Shown: positions 1-4,883 of the stretch, piece by piece
Layout: each line of letters opens with the position of its first letter
Position numbering within the stretch: position 1 is the first letter of the stretch
NCBI GenBank assembly: GCA_035260725.1
Contig: DATFUR010000032.1
Coordinates: forward strand, 1 to 5,555
Source: DASRFS01 sp035260725
Lineage (GTDB): Bacteria; Patescibacteriota; Microgenomatia; Levybacterales; UBA12049
Direction of reading: 5' to 3'
Length of the DNA: 5,555 nucleotides
Program-made: the position numbers and the translations under genes
Notes under the pieces: model-generated
Told to the model about the DNA's origin: nothing
Seen by the model: only the letters and a program-made list of their open reading frames with translations
Database searches by the model: none

Positions 1-134
1 TCTTTGTTTATAACTGACCCCAAAATATGAAAAATTCCACGATCCACATTCTGGACATAGATGTTACAGGGAACACTTGTAAAGGCGTTCCACGCGAGGC
101 CCTTATCAACCACTACTAAAATATTTGGTTTCAT
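1..134 (-). CDS. N-terminus of an unnamed small protein (cut by the window edge)
   Basis: An open frame starts at an ATG (132-134, minus strand) and runs off the left edge after 44 codons without a stop. The peptide begins MKPNILVVVDKGLAWNAF and continues through a beta-rich stretch (VPCNIYVQNVD). A short hydrophobic strand, a glycine turn and another V/I-rich strand followed by Asp recall small bacterial proteins that begin with a VVV-x-G-G-hydrophobic pattern, but this is a loose resemblance and I cannot name a family. No signal peptide or membrane segment is visible. No Shine-Dalgarno precedes the ATG; a TTGACA -35 lies at 179-184 on the same strand. Every other frame at the left edge closes within about 30 bases, which makes this the likeliest gene there. 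It is transcribed in the same direction as the genes to its right, across about 340 gene-poor bases. Existence is moderately likely; function unknown. Confidence 0.5.
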   Translation of the reverse strand, partial: MKPNILVVVDKGLAWNAFTSVPCNIYVQNVDRGIFHILGSVINK

Positions 135-155
135 GGGTTCAGCGGATACAACAAC

Positions 156-184
156 AGGCTACTCTTAATGGACCTTAATGTCAA
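156..184 (-). promoter_or_regulatory. Putative promoter of the left-edge gene, with tandem CATTAAG in the spacer
   Basis: Reading the minus strand, a perfect TTGACA (184-179) is followed after 17 bp by TAGCCT (161-156), which keeps only the key T, A and T positions of a -10. Predicted transcription start is near 149, giving a leader of about 15 nt before the ATG at 134. Two direct copies of CATTAAG (180-174 and 170-164), 10 bp apart, fill the spacer, one overlapping the -35. One-turn spacing could make this a repressor or activator site. The weak -10 keeps confidence low. Confidence 0.35.
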
Positions 185-245
185 ATTATCTTTCGTTATC
201 TTGCAAGGGCTAGTTTTAGGAAGGATTGGGAGGTTTTTGTAGATT

Positions 246-422
246 CTAAAAAGCCAGTAAGCGTAACCTCTCCAAGATCAAAGACAAAACACTCAAGGCA
301 AGTAACGTATCGTTAAAATCTTCTTGGGAAGTGCTGGGATTTTCAATATTTGTTTTGTGTCTTAAAGAAGCTTTGTGTTTTGTTTCTATTTCACATGGGG
401 ACATTATTTCGAGTCTCGGCAT
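246..422 (-). CDS. Possible small protein, 58 residues, unrecognised
   Basis: This open frame begins at an ATG (420-422, minus) and ends at TAG (246-248). A GTG at 440 would add six residues. The N-terminal two thirds is polar and rich in Ser, Thr, His, Lys and Glu. The C-terminal 20 or so residues (NDTLLALSVLSLILERLRLL) form a predicted amphipathic or hydrophobic helix. I recognise no family and see no cysteine or histidine cluster typical of a small zinc protein. In favour of a real gene, a perfect TTGACA lies at 460-455 with a TA---T hexamer (436-431) 18 bp further on, which places transcription start about 2 nt before the ATG, the same geometry as the larger genes here. Against it: short length, no family resemblance, and location in a gene-poor gap. 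It could be a chance ORF or a decayed gene. Confidence 0.3.
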   Translation of the reverse strand: MPRLEIMSPCEIETKHKASLRHKTNIENPSTSQEDFNDTLLALSVLSLILERLRLLAF

Positions 423-430
423 AAAAAGGG

Positions 431-460
431 AGCTTAACACTTTTCACAATAATCTGTCAA
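431..460 (-). promoter_or_regulatory. Putative promoter of the 58-residue ORF
   Basis: On the minus strand, TTGACA (460-455) is followed after 18 bp by TAAGCT (436-431), a -10 that matches the consensus only at the T, A and final T. Predicted start is about 424, against an ATG at 422, so the message would be nearly leaderless. The -35 lies inside an 8-bp perfect dyad (448-467). The -35 is good and the -10 weak. Confidence 0.3.
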
Positions 461-467
461 GATTATT
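448..467. repeat. Perfect 8-bp inverted repeat with 4-base centre
   Basis: Arms AATAATCT (448-455) and AGATTATT (460-467) are exact complements around GTCA. On the plus strand the right arm runs into TTTTT (466-470), so as RNA it resembles a weak AT-rich terminator, yet no plus-strand gene lies upstream. On the minus strand it sits 8 bases after the TGA of the metallopeptidase gene but lacks a T tract. It could stabilise that gene's mRNA 3' end, or act as a DNA operator, since a minus-strand TTGACA spans its centre. Confidence 0.55.
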
Positions 468-475
468 TTTGTAAA

Positions 476-2122
476 TCATAGACTGCGAACTATTCTGGTG
501 TATTTTTCAAATTCGGGTTTAAAATCGGAATCTTGAAAGTGAGAGCTATACCGCTGTGCCGCCTCCTCAATTATTTCTTCTTTTGCAGCATCAAAAGTTT
601 GCCTCATTAACGGATCCGAATCTATAACTCTTTGGTAAACCTTCCAGCGAGGCTCCGCACTGCCCTCTCCGGAATAAAAAAAGGAGAGAGACGAGTCTTT
701 GGTTGTGGGAAGTCCCGTTCCTTGTTCCAAATTGTATCCTTCGTCAATTCCGCCAAACCTTACATATTCCATCAGGAATTTTTTTGGCTGGGAGTCAAGT
801 AAAGCCCAGAATTGCATTTCGAAGGGTAAGGATAACAATAGGTCTTTAGTTTTCTCCGGCAGTCTTAAATGTCCTTTTATCCAATTATCACAAAGTTCTT
901 TTACTTGTGGGATTTTAACGTTTAATTTGCTAGCAAAATCCAAAAGCCTATCCACTCTTAATCTTATATCCGCGATAGAAAGCCCAGTGTACTGTGCCAG
1001 TTTGTCGACTTCCGACATTACAAAGTCTGTCATAAGCTCGGAGGGAAATTCCAAACCCCTTTTTTTAAGTTGTCTAGTAACATATTTTAATTTTTCTCCC
1101 TTAAAAGTACTGTAATGCTCGAATAGTTTTTCTATAAGAACTATATTTATTCCTTGATTAAATCTATCTTCCAAACTTTTGTACGCTTGAATAAAATTTG
1201 GTTTGTTAACAGGTGCTGGTGTTAGCTTTAAGACATTGTCTTCCAGCTCGCCAAAGCTTCTTGCGGACAAAACAGCATACAAATAAGCCTCCGCAGGTAC
1301 ACCTTTACTTTGCCCAATAGACATTGCGCGGTGGACTAAGTTACGGGTTAATTTAGCTTGTTTGAGAGCCTCTAATTTATTAGAATGAACCAACAGATCT
1401 ATGTCCACCCTTTCCACTCGAGACTCTCCGTCAATAATATATCCTCCCAATTCATCGCGGAAATTGCGGAACTCATCGGGAAAATCTCTATCGTCAACTT
1501 TTCTTGTATATCCACTAATTTCCAAAAAATTCCACAACATATGGTGGAATTCGTGCCTTACATCAAATCCGGTAAGCTTGGTGTCTGGGTCTGCTATGCT
1601 TTTCTTATCCTCCGGTTTTTGAACCAAGCAAAATGAAGGTTCGGTTGTAGATTCTCTTGACTGATAAAGGGCGTAACTTTTTGGGTGAATAGTTTCGTCT
1701 TTTTTTAGTTTCTCATAAAAGTCAGACGGAACTTCCACAATCGCTGCGCCGGGAACAGGCTCAATAAAAACCGCACCACGAGCCTCCTTTAATAGCTGCT
1801 TTATTTCTGCTTTTTTCTTTTTCGATTTTTTGAATAATATTGTTAAGAGAAAGTCAACTTCATTTCCGCGGTGGCTATCCAGGGCTCTTTTGTTATCCTT
1901 AAGTTCGTCTTCGAAATGCACGAGGCCTTCAAAATAGAGATTTTTTGCGTGCGGTGGAAGTAGATCCAAACTTTCCGAAATTGCCTTCCATCTCTCCTGC
2001 GGAGAAGTTCTGGAAAGATAAATATCAATAACACCAGCGTAAAATTTGCCACTTGCCTTTGCAAAAGCTCTTTTTGACTCAATTGGATCAGTTCTTGGTT
2101 GTAATTCTGCCAAAACAGCCAT
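476..2122 (-). CDS. Large soluble HExxH protein, probable zinc metallopeptidase of unrecognised family
   Basis: The 548-residue product has no signal peptide or membrane segment and should be cytoplasmic. The key sign is HEFHH at residues 190-194 (numbered from the ATG at 2122), inside a helix-like FDVRHEFHHMLWNFLE stretch. This is the HExxH arrangement, in which two histidines bind zinc and the glutamate activates water. About 30 residues on, FRDELGGYIIDGE (220-232) places E224 where a gluzincin-type third zinc ligand could sit. That assignment is inference. The N-terminal 185 residues are charged, with a lysine run KKSKKKK (99-104 region), and may be a substrate or partner domain. The C-terminal 300 residues look largely helical with no motif I recognise. 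An in-frame TTG at 2131 would add three residues, but a -10-like TAGAAT ends at 2131, which favours the ATG at 2122. It lies 54 bases after the vanW-like gene, same strand, and may be co-transcribed with it. The frame is intact and ends in TGA. Substrate unknown. Confidence 0.85.
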   Translation of the reverse strand: MAVLAELQPRTDPIESKRAFAKASGKFYAGVIDIYLSRTSPQERWKAISESLDLLPPHAKNLYFEGLVHFEDELKDNKRALDSHRGNEVDFLLTILFKKSKKKKAEIKQLLKEARGAVFIEPVPGAAIVEVPSDFYEKLKKDETIHPKSYALYQSRESTTEPSFCLVQKPEDKKSIADPDTKLTGFDVRHEFHHMLWNFLEISGYTRKVDDRDFPDEFRNFRDELGGYIIDGESRVERVDIDLLVHSNKLEALKQAKLTRNLVHRAMSIGQSKGVPAEAYLYAVLSARSFGELEDNVLKLTPAPVNKPNFIQAYKSLEDRFNQGINIVLIEKLFEHYSTFKGEKLKYVTRQLKKRGLEFPSELMTDFVMSEVDKLAQYTGLSIADIRLRVDRLLDFASKLNVKIPQVKELCDNWIKGHLRLPEKTKDLLLSLPFEMQFWALLDSQPKKFLMEYVRFGGIDEGYNLEQGTGLPTTKDSSLSFFYSGEGSAEPRWKVYQRVIDSDPLMRQTFDAAKEEIIEEAAQRYSSHFQDSDFKPEFEKYTRIVRSL

Positions 2123-2130
2123 AAGCGGCA

Positions 2131-2159
2131 ATTCTATTAGAGTAACGGGTAAAAATCAA
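2131..2159 (-). promoter_or_regulatory. Putative promoter of the HExxH gene
   Basis: On the minus strand, TTGATT (2159-2154) and TAGAAT (2136-2131) are separated by 17 bp. Predicted start is near 2124, and the ATG begins at 2122, so translation would start almost at the 5' end. No Shine-Dalgarno exists for either the ATG or the upstream TTG. No hairpin with a T tract separates this gene from the vanW-like gene, so read-through from upstream is also possible. Confidence 0.45.
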
Positions 2160-2176
2160 TAACAAGTATAGGATAT

Positions 2177-2818
2177 TTACTTTTGTTCGACAACAGTTAC
2201 TTTTAAGTCTTTACCATTATAATCAAACTCGAAGATAACGTCGTTTGAACGATTGTTTGTAATATACAAGTTTTGAACCTGGTTTGTATATCCCATTCCG
2301 GGATAATTATAAATAGCCACACCGTATTCCTTTGGAACTTCGGGTATTGCGGCAAAATCGTGTCTTGTGGGAGACACAACATCTAAGCCGGCATCTCTGG
2401 CTGCCCAGTTAATAAGTGAGGCTAAATGGCAAACTCCGTCTCCCACTAACCATCCGTCGGATTTAAACCCTTCGTAAGAGTTAAAATGAGCATTAGTCGT
2501 TTTGGCAACTTTACCCGCAAATTGAGGTAAAACATCCTCGTGGAAAGCAAAAACCTCTCCGGGTTTAAGCGTCATGTCGTAGTGGAAGGGTTTTTCGACA
2601 GCATCCCACTTAACATTAGAAGTCTTCTCATAACCTCTCAAATAGGCCATGTTTAAAAGAATGTTGTCTTTAAAAACGTCGCTGACCCATTTGTCTTGGT
2701 AGCGGTTTTCCAAAGAAAAACTTCTCGCACCCAGTAAATGGGTGTTTGATACTCCCGCTGGGGAAGTAATAAATATATTGGACAATAAGGAAATACCTAT
2801 AAAAATTGTTTGGAACAT
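2177..2818 (-). CDS. Exported VanW-family protein
   Basis: The 213-residue product starts with a hydrophobic segment (residues 2-20) ending near SPAG, a likely signal peptide or anchor, so the protein should work outside the membrane. The body matches the VanW domain: LKPGEVFAFHE (84-94) corresponds to the family's LKPGEVFSFNE motif, and GDGVCHLAS (126-134) to GGGVCQ(V/L)SS. After these come an AGLDVV--TRHD stretch (143-154) and a beta-rich tail with NLYITNN (183-189). C130, H131 and H153 are the conserved polar positions. VanW was first seen in some vancomycin-resistance clusters, but its biochemical role is not settled. Here nothing else of a van cluster is present, so resistance should not be inferred. 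It is divergent from an L,D-transpeptidase. Both domain types occur in proteins with the PF12229 putative peptidoglycan-binding domain, supporting a cell-wall role. The ATG at 2818 is chosen because it gives the full signal segment and lies about 33 bases after a consensus promoter. No Shine-Dalgarno is seen. Confidence 0.85.
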   Translation of the reverse strand: MFQTIFIGISLLSNIFITSPAGVSNTHLLGARSFSLENRYQDKWVSDVFKDNILLNMAYLRGYEKTSNVKWDAVEKPFHYDMTLKPGEVFAFHEDVLPQFAGKVAKTTNAHFNSYEGFKSDGWLVGDGVCHLASLINWAARDAGLDVVSPTRHDFAAIPEVPKEYGVAIYNYPGMGYTNQVQNLYITNNRSNDVIFEFDYNGKDLKVTVVEQK

Positions 2819-2830
2819 AGTGTGCTATAG

Positions 2831-2847
2831 GTCGTGTGTTTAACGAC
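2831..2847 (-). other. Small hairpin in the 5' leader of the vanW-like gene
   Basis: On the minus strand GTCGT (2847-2843) pairs with ACGAC (2835-2831) around a 7-base loop. It begins 3-5 nt after the predicted transcription start, and the ATG follows 12 bases after the stem. It could protect the 5' end or position ribosomes on a leader without Shine-Dalgarno. The stem is short and may be chance. Confidence 0.4.
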
Positions 2848-2857
2848 TTAGCTTCGG

Positions 2858-2886
2858 ATTATACAACACTATAAGACTAATGTCAA
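2858..2886 (-). promoter_or_regulatory. Consensus promoter of the vanW-like gene
   Basis: On the minus strand a perfect TTGACA (2886-2881) and a perfect TATAAT (2863-2858) are separated by the ideal 17 bp. This is the strongest promoter in the window and fits the housekeeping sigma factor. Predicted start is about 2851, giving a leader of roughly 33 nt. It may also drive the HExxH gene downstream. Confidence 0.85.
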
Positions 2887-2906
2887 GTCAACAATGCTTC
2901 TTCCTA

Positions 2907-2935
2907 TTGCAAATGAGAGGTATCTTGCCTAATCT
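2907..2935 (+). promoter_or_regulatory. Tentative promoter of the L,D-transpeptidase operon
   Basis: TTGCAA (2907-2912) and TAATCT (2930-2935) are 17 bp apart. The -10 is weak, matching only the T, A and last T. Predicted start is about 2942, two bases before the ATG. A second -10-like hexamer, TAGTAT (2935-2940), would start transcription inside the gene and is less suitable. An inverted repeat overlaps the -10. Confidence 0.3.
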
Positions 2936-2950
2936 AGTATTAGATGGCAA
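2925..2950 (+). repeat. Inverted repeat across the L,D-transpeptidase start codon
   Basis: Outer arms TTGCC (2925-2929) and GGCAA (2946-2950) and inner arms ATCTA (2932-2936) and TAGAT (2941-2945) give ten base pairs around GTAT, interrupted only by a two-base bulge (2930-2931). The ATG (2944-2946) lies in the right arm. In a transcript that includes the left arm, the start codon would be paired; as DNA, the dyad would overlap the predicted -10 and could be an operator. Confidence 0.5.
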
Positions 2951-3645
2951 AAAGGCAAAATCACGGTCACTTTTTCTTTAACCGGTATTTGCATCTGGTT
3001 TTCGTAGGTATTTTGGCGTTTGCAATAACAACCGTAGCGCAGCAGGTGAGCCATACACAGCCAATCTGTGCAAATTCTACAAGCTGCGTATCTGATTTGT
3101 CGGTGAGAATCGAGGATAATCAGATTGGTATGTTTCAGGGCCGAAGAGTAAGCGCTCCAAATATATCGACAATTTCAAGTATAGGAAAATCGCAAGTTTT
3201 GGGAATAAGTACGGGAAACGGAGAAAAACATATCTATATCGATCTGTCAAAGCAAACTCTATATGCATATCAGGGGGAAACCCAAGTTTTTAAAACACTT
3301 ATCTCCTCCGGAAAATGGGGCAAGACTCCAACGGGTAATTTCCATATTTGGGAAAAATTAATTGCCACGCGAATGTCTGGAGGCGCGGGAGCAGACGCAT
3401 ATGACTTACCAAATGTACCTTATGTAATGTATTTCTACCACGATTTTGGCCTTCACGGAGCCTACTGGCACAACAATTTTGGACACGTTATGTCCCATGG
3501 GTGTGTAAATATGCGAGCGATTGATGCAAAAATACTATTTGACTTTGCAGACGGGCCGGTAGGCAATACACTCGGAACAGCAGTATCTGTGTGCGACCAA
3601 ATTACAAATTCGGGCCAGTGTATTCAAAATAACCCTGTACAATAA
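2944..3645 (+). CDS. Membrane-anchored L,D-transpeptidase (YkuD family)
   Basis: The 233-residue product has a basic N-terminus and one hydrophobic segment (about 16-33), so it is anchored in or exported across the membrane. A linker follows to about residue 93. The YkuD catalytic domain follows, starting with HIYIDLSKQTLYAY (96-109) and KTPTGNF (127-133). The active-site signature is complete: HG at 171-172 and SHGCVNMR at 184-191, with C187 the nucleophile and H171 the likely general base. Such enzymes form 3-3 cross-links in peptidoglycan or attach proteins to it. No LysM or other wall-binding domain is present. Besides C187 there are two cysteine pairs (C42/C48 and C217/C226) that could form disulfides in the exported protein. 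The ATG at 2944 directly follows an in-frame TAG, so no longer start exists there, and later starts would lose the anchor. It shares an operon with the gene at 3650 and is divergent from the vanW-like gene. Confidence 0.95.
   Translation: MAKRQNHGHFFFNRYLHLVFVGILAFAITTVAQQVSHTQPICANSTSCVSDLSVRIEDNQIGMFQGRRVSAPNISTISSIGKSQVLGISTGNGEKHIYIDLSKQTLYAYQGETQVFKTLISSGKWGKTPTGNFHIWEKLIATRMSGGAGADAYDLPNVPYVMYFYHDFGLHGAYWHNNFGHVMSHGCVNMRAIDAKILFDFADGPVGNTLGTAVSVCDQITNSGQCIQNNPVQ
3638..3643 (+). promoter_or_regulatory. Possible internal -10 before the gene at 3650
   Basis: TACAAT, five of six matches to TATAAT, overlaps the end of the transpeptidase gene and ends six bases before the ATG at 3650, exactly the distance for a leaderless start. 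No -35 is recognisable at 16-18 bp. In an AT-rich gap this may be chance. The 4-nt gap between genes also allows simple co-transcription. Confidence 0.25.
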
Positions 3646-3649
3646 TTAT

Positions 3650-4288
3650 ATGACAACGCGTGCAATAGAATTAGACACAATATTACTTCTCGCCGTTAGT
3701 GCTGCAGCCGGTATTGTTTTTGCCGTGTCCACTAGCCACAAACCTAGCATTCATTACCCTCTACCTGGGGCACAGAAATATCAAAACCCAATATCTCTGC
3801 TTGCGCCGGTTCCCCCCGTAAAAACATTCTCTCAGGTTTCCCCGGACGGGACAGCCACACTTAAAATAACAGCAACGACAAATAAGGATACAACTGTGAC
3901 TTACGAAGTAATCGCATCCGGCACTGTAGACAAAAGTCAGCGCTCAATTTACTCCATAACTCTTCCCGCTGCAGACAGCCTTAGTATTCCGTTTAACGCG
4001 TGGTCACCCGACAATAAGCGTGTTTTTATCCTAAAAAACAGGGCCGGAGGCAATGAAGCAATTGTAATAAATGCCAGTGGACTGCCGCTCGTGGAGGGTG
4101 AACAATACCTCAATGTAGCAACACTATTTGCCGCAAAAAAAACAGAGTACACATATCAGGAAACAACCGGCTGGGCATCGGAGACACTTCTTATTGTGAA
4201 TACGACGCGGCAAGACGGATCAAAAGGACCTTCTTATTGGGTTGAAATTCCAAGCAAAGCCGTTATCCAGCTTTCTACGGCTTTTTAG
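3650..4288 (+). CDS. Membrane-anchored beta-propeller-like protein, unnamed
   Basis: The 212-residue product has one N-terminal hydrophobic segment (about 10-27), a Pro-rich linker (37-57), and an extracytoplasmic domain. Two repeats resemble TolB/PD40-type propeller blades: VSPDGTATLKI (63-73) and AWSPDNKRVFIL (117-128), both with the SPD turn followed by a beta strand. Two repeats cannot close a propeller, so this is a fragment-like or degenerate version, or a different beta fold with similar turns. The C-terminal part (GWASETLLIVNTT, GPSYWVEIPSKAVIQLS) is beta-rich and looks conserved. From memory, similar unnamed proteins occur in Microgenomates genomes, but I could not check. It starts 4 bases after the transpeptidase stop codon, so the two are very likely co-expressed and may act together at the envelope. 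No catalytic motif is visible. Its TAG stop touches the stop of the convergent gene, and a terminator-like hairpin lies inside its last codons. Confidence 0.85.
   Translation: MTTRAIELDTILLLAVSAAAGIVFAVSTSHKPSIHYPLPGAQKYQNPISLLAPVPPVKTFSQVSPDGTATLKITATTNKDTTVTYEVIASGTVDKSQRSIYSITLPAADSLSIPFNAWSPDNKRVFILKNRAGGNEAIVINASGLPLVEGEQYLNVATLFAAKKTEYTYQETTGWASETLLIVNTTRQDGSKGPSYWVEIPSKAVIQLSTAF
4256..4286 (+). terminator. Probable intrinsic terminator inside the 3' end of the coding region
   Basis: AAAGCCGT (4256-4263) and ACGGCTTT (4277-4284) are exact complements around a 13-base loop, and the right arm runs into TTTTT (4282-4286), whose last T is the first base of the TAG stop. The GC core is GCCGT/ACGGC. 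It would end the transpeptidase operon. On the minus strand the T tract is only TTTGCTT, so it is a weaker terminator for the convergent gene. Confidence 0.55.
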
Positions 4289-4828
4289 CTAGAGCAGAAG
4301 TATTGAGGCAATTAGAGTAGAACCCAAAGCTACGACCCAGGCGGCAAAAACCATAAATTCTAGCCTGCTTTCTCTTTTTTCGACTTCGCGCATATTCCTT
4401 CCGGCTAGGATAAATCCGGGTTTGTCTCCATTGGTTCTCATAAGAACCGTGGCTATCCTTACATCTTCCTTTGGCTCCCAAGTAAACCATTCGTATCCGA
4501 CTTTCCTCACAAACTGGAAAAGTCCTGCTGGAGGAATAGGAGTTTTGCCGTCTAATTGAACCGTTGAAGAAGCTACTTTTTCCTTGTCGTCAAAAGATAT
4601 CAGAAAGGGCGAGAGGCTACGCTGAGCATCCACAATATTTCCTTTGACGGGGTTTTCTCCTTTTTCTAATTGGTGGAGTGCGTCTTCTGCCATTTGAATT
4701 TGGGGGTCATTGGCGCTTTGTCTAAAATTTTGCTGGACAGTTGCATAAACCAACCCACACATTATAGTTATTGCACCAGCGAGAGGAATCCAGTATCTAA
4801 ACCAAAGAGGATATTTTCTCCAAAACAT
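4289..4828 (-). CDS. Two-TM membrane protein with extracytoplasmic sensor-like domain, unnamed
   Basis: The 179-residue product has a short basic, aromatic N-terminus, a first membrane segment (about 13-31), an extracytoplasmic domain of about 125 residues, and a second membrane segment (about 158-179) at the very C-terminus. By the positive-inside rule the N-terminus is cytoplasmic. The layout looks like the sensor half of a membrane receptor without any cytoplasmic output domain. The stretch after TM1 (RQSANDPQIQMAEDAL, 36-51) and the one before TM2 (KPGFILAGRNMREVEKRE, 136-153) look strongly constrained. From memory, similar unnamed proteins with an ANDPQ-x-Q-x-AEDA motif occur in several phyla, which I could not check. 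An ATG at 4834 would add two residues, but a -10-like TAGAAT ends at 4835 and predicts transcription start at 4828, on the second ATG, which I prefer. The gene is divergent from typA, and its TAG stop touches that of the convergent gene. Function unknown; signal sensing or a membrane partner role is inference. Confidence 0.85.
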   Translation of the reverse strand: MFWRKYPLWFRYWIPLAGAITIMCGLVYATVQQNFRQSANDPQIQMAEDALHQLEKGENPVKGNIVDAQRSLSPFLISFDDKEKVASSTVQLDGKTPIPPAGLFQFVRKVGYEWFTWEPKEDVRIATVLMRTNGDKPGFILAGRNMREVEKRESRLEFMVFAAWVVALGSTLIASILLL

Positions 4829-4834
4829 AAACAT

Positions 4835-4864
4835 ATTCTAACTTAAAGCTACCTTTAGAGTCAA
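4835..4864 (-). promoter_or_regulatory. Promoter of the two-TM protein gene, predicting a leaderless mRNA
   Basis: On the minus strand TTGACT (4864-4859) is followed after 18 bp by TAGAAT (4840-4835), each five of six matches to consensus. The expected +1 is 4828, the A of an in-frame ATG. The message would then have no leader. No Shine-Dalgarno is present for either ATG. A second -10-like TATTAT (4879-4874, minus) overlaps the typA -10 on the other strand and could give a longer leader. Confidence 0.6.
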
Positions 4865-4869
4865 AATTT

Positions 4870-4878
4870 TGCTATAAT
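4870..4878 (+). promoter_or_regulatory. Extended -10 promoter of typA
   Basis: TGCTATAAT carries a perfect TATAAT (4873-4878) with the TGn extension, which can replace a -35. No good -35 hexamer is found at 16-18 bp upstream. Predicted start is near 4885, giving a 24-nt leader. The site lies between divergent starts at 4828 and 4909. Confidence 0.75.
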
Positions 4879-4883
4879 AGATT

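Noticed and set aside
476..478. TGA as a recoded glycine codon (code 25, seen in Gracilibacteria and SR1)
   Set aside because: Read-through would add only 14 codons before TAA with no recognisable extension, and no gene here needs an in-frame TGA. A single TGA cannot fully settle it.
699..1115. 138-codon open frame on the plus strand
   Set aside because: It lies wholly antisense inside the HExxH gene, has no promoter or start signal, and its peptide is Ser/Leu-rich without motif, typical of a shadow frame.
1385..1636. Plus-strand open frames opposite the HExxH motif
   Set aside because: They mirror the constrained coding strand of the HExxH gene and show no independent signal.
1806..1838. 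Runs of T (A on the coding strand) at the lysine cluster, considered as a programmed frameshift site
   Set aside because: The reading frame is open and sensible on both sides, and the alternative frame closes without a plausible domain.
2123..2131. TTG at 2131 as start of the HExxH gene (three more residues)
   Set aside because: It overlaps the end of the -10-like TAGAAT, has no Shine-Dalgarno, and an ATG follows three codons later in the position expected for a near-leaderless start.
2164..2182. AAGTA/TACTT hairpin at the end of the vanW-like gene as a terminator
   Set aside because: The stem is five AT-rich pairs and not directly followed by a T tract on the minus strand.
2177..2818. Vancomycin-resistance function for the VanW-family gene
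   Set aside because: No ligase, dehydrogenase, dipeptidase or two-component genes of a van cluster are nearby, and VanW domains are common outside resistance.
2911..2920. GAGAGG (2915-2920) as Shine-Dalgarno for the transpeptidase
   Set aside because: It is 23 bases before the ATG, too far for ribosome binding.
4829..4834. ATG at 4834 as start of the two-TM protein
   Set aside because: It touches the TAGAAT -10, so the transcript should begin after it, at about 4828, where a second ATG lies. Not excluded if the alternative TATTAT promoter is used.
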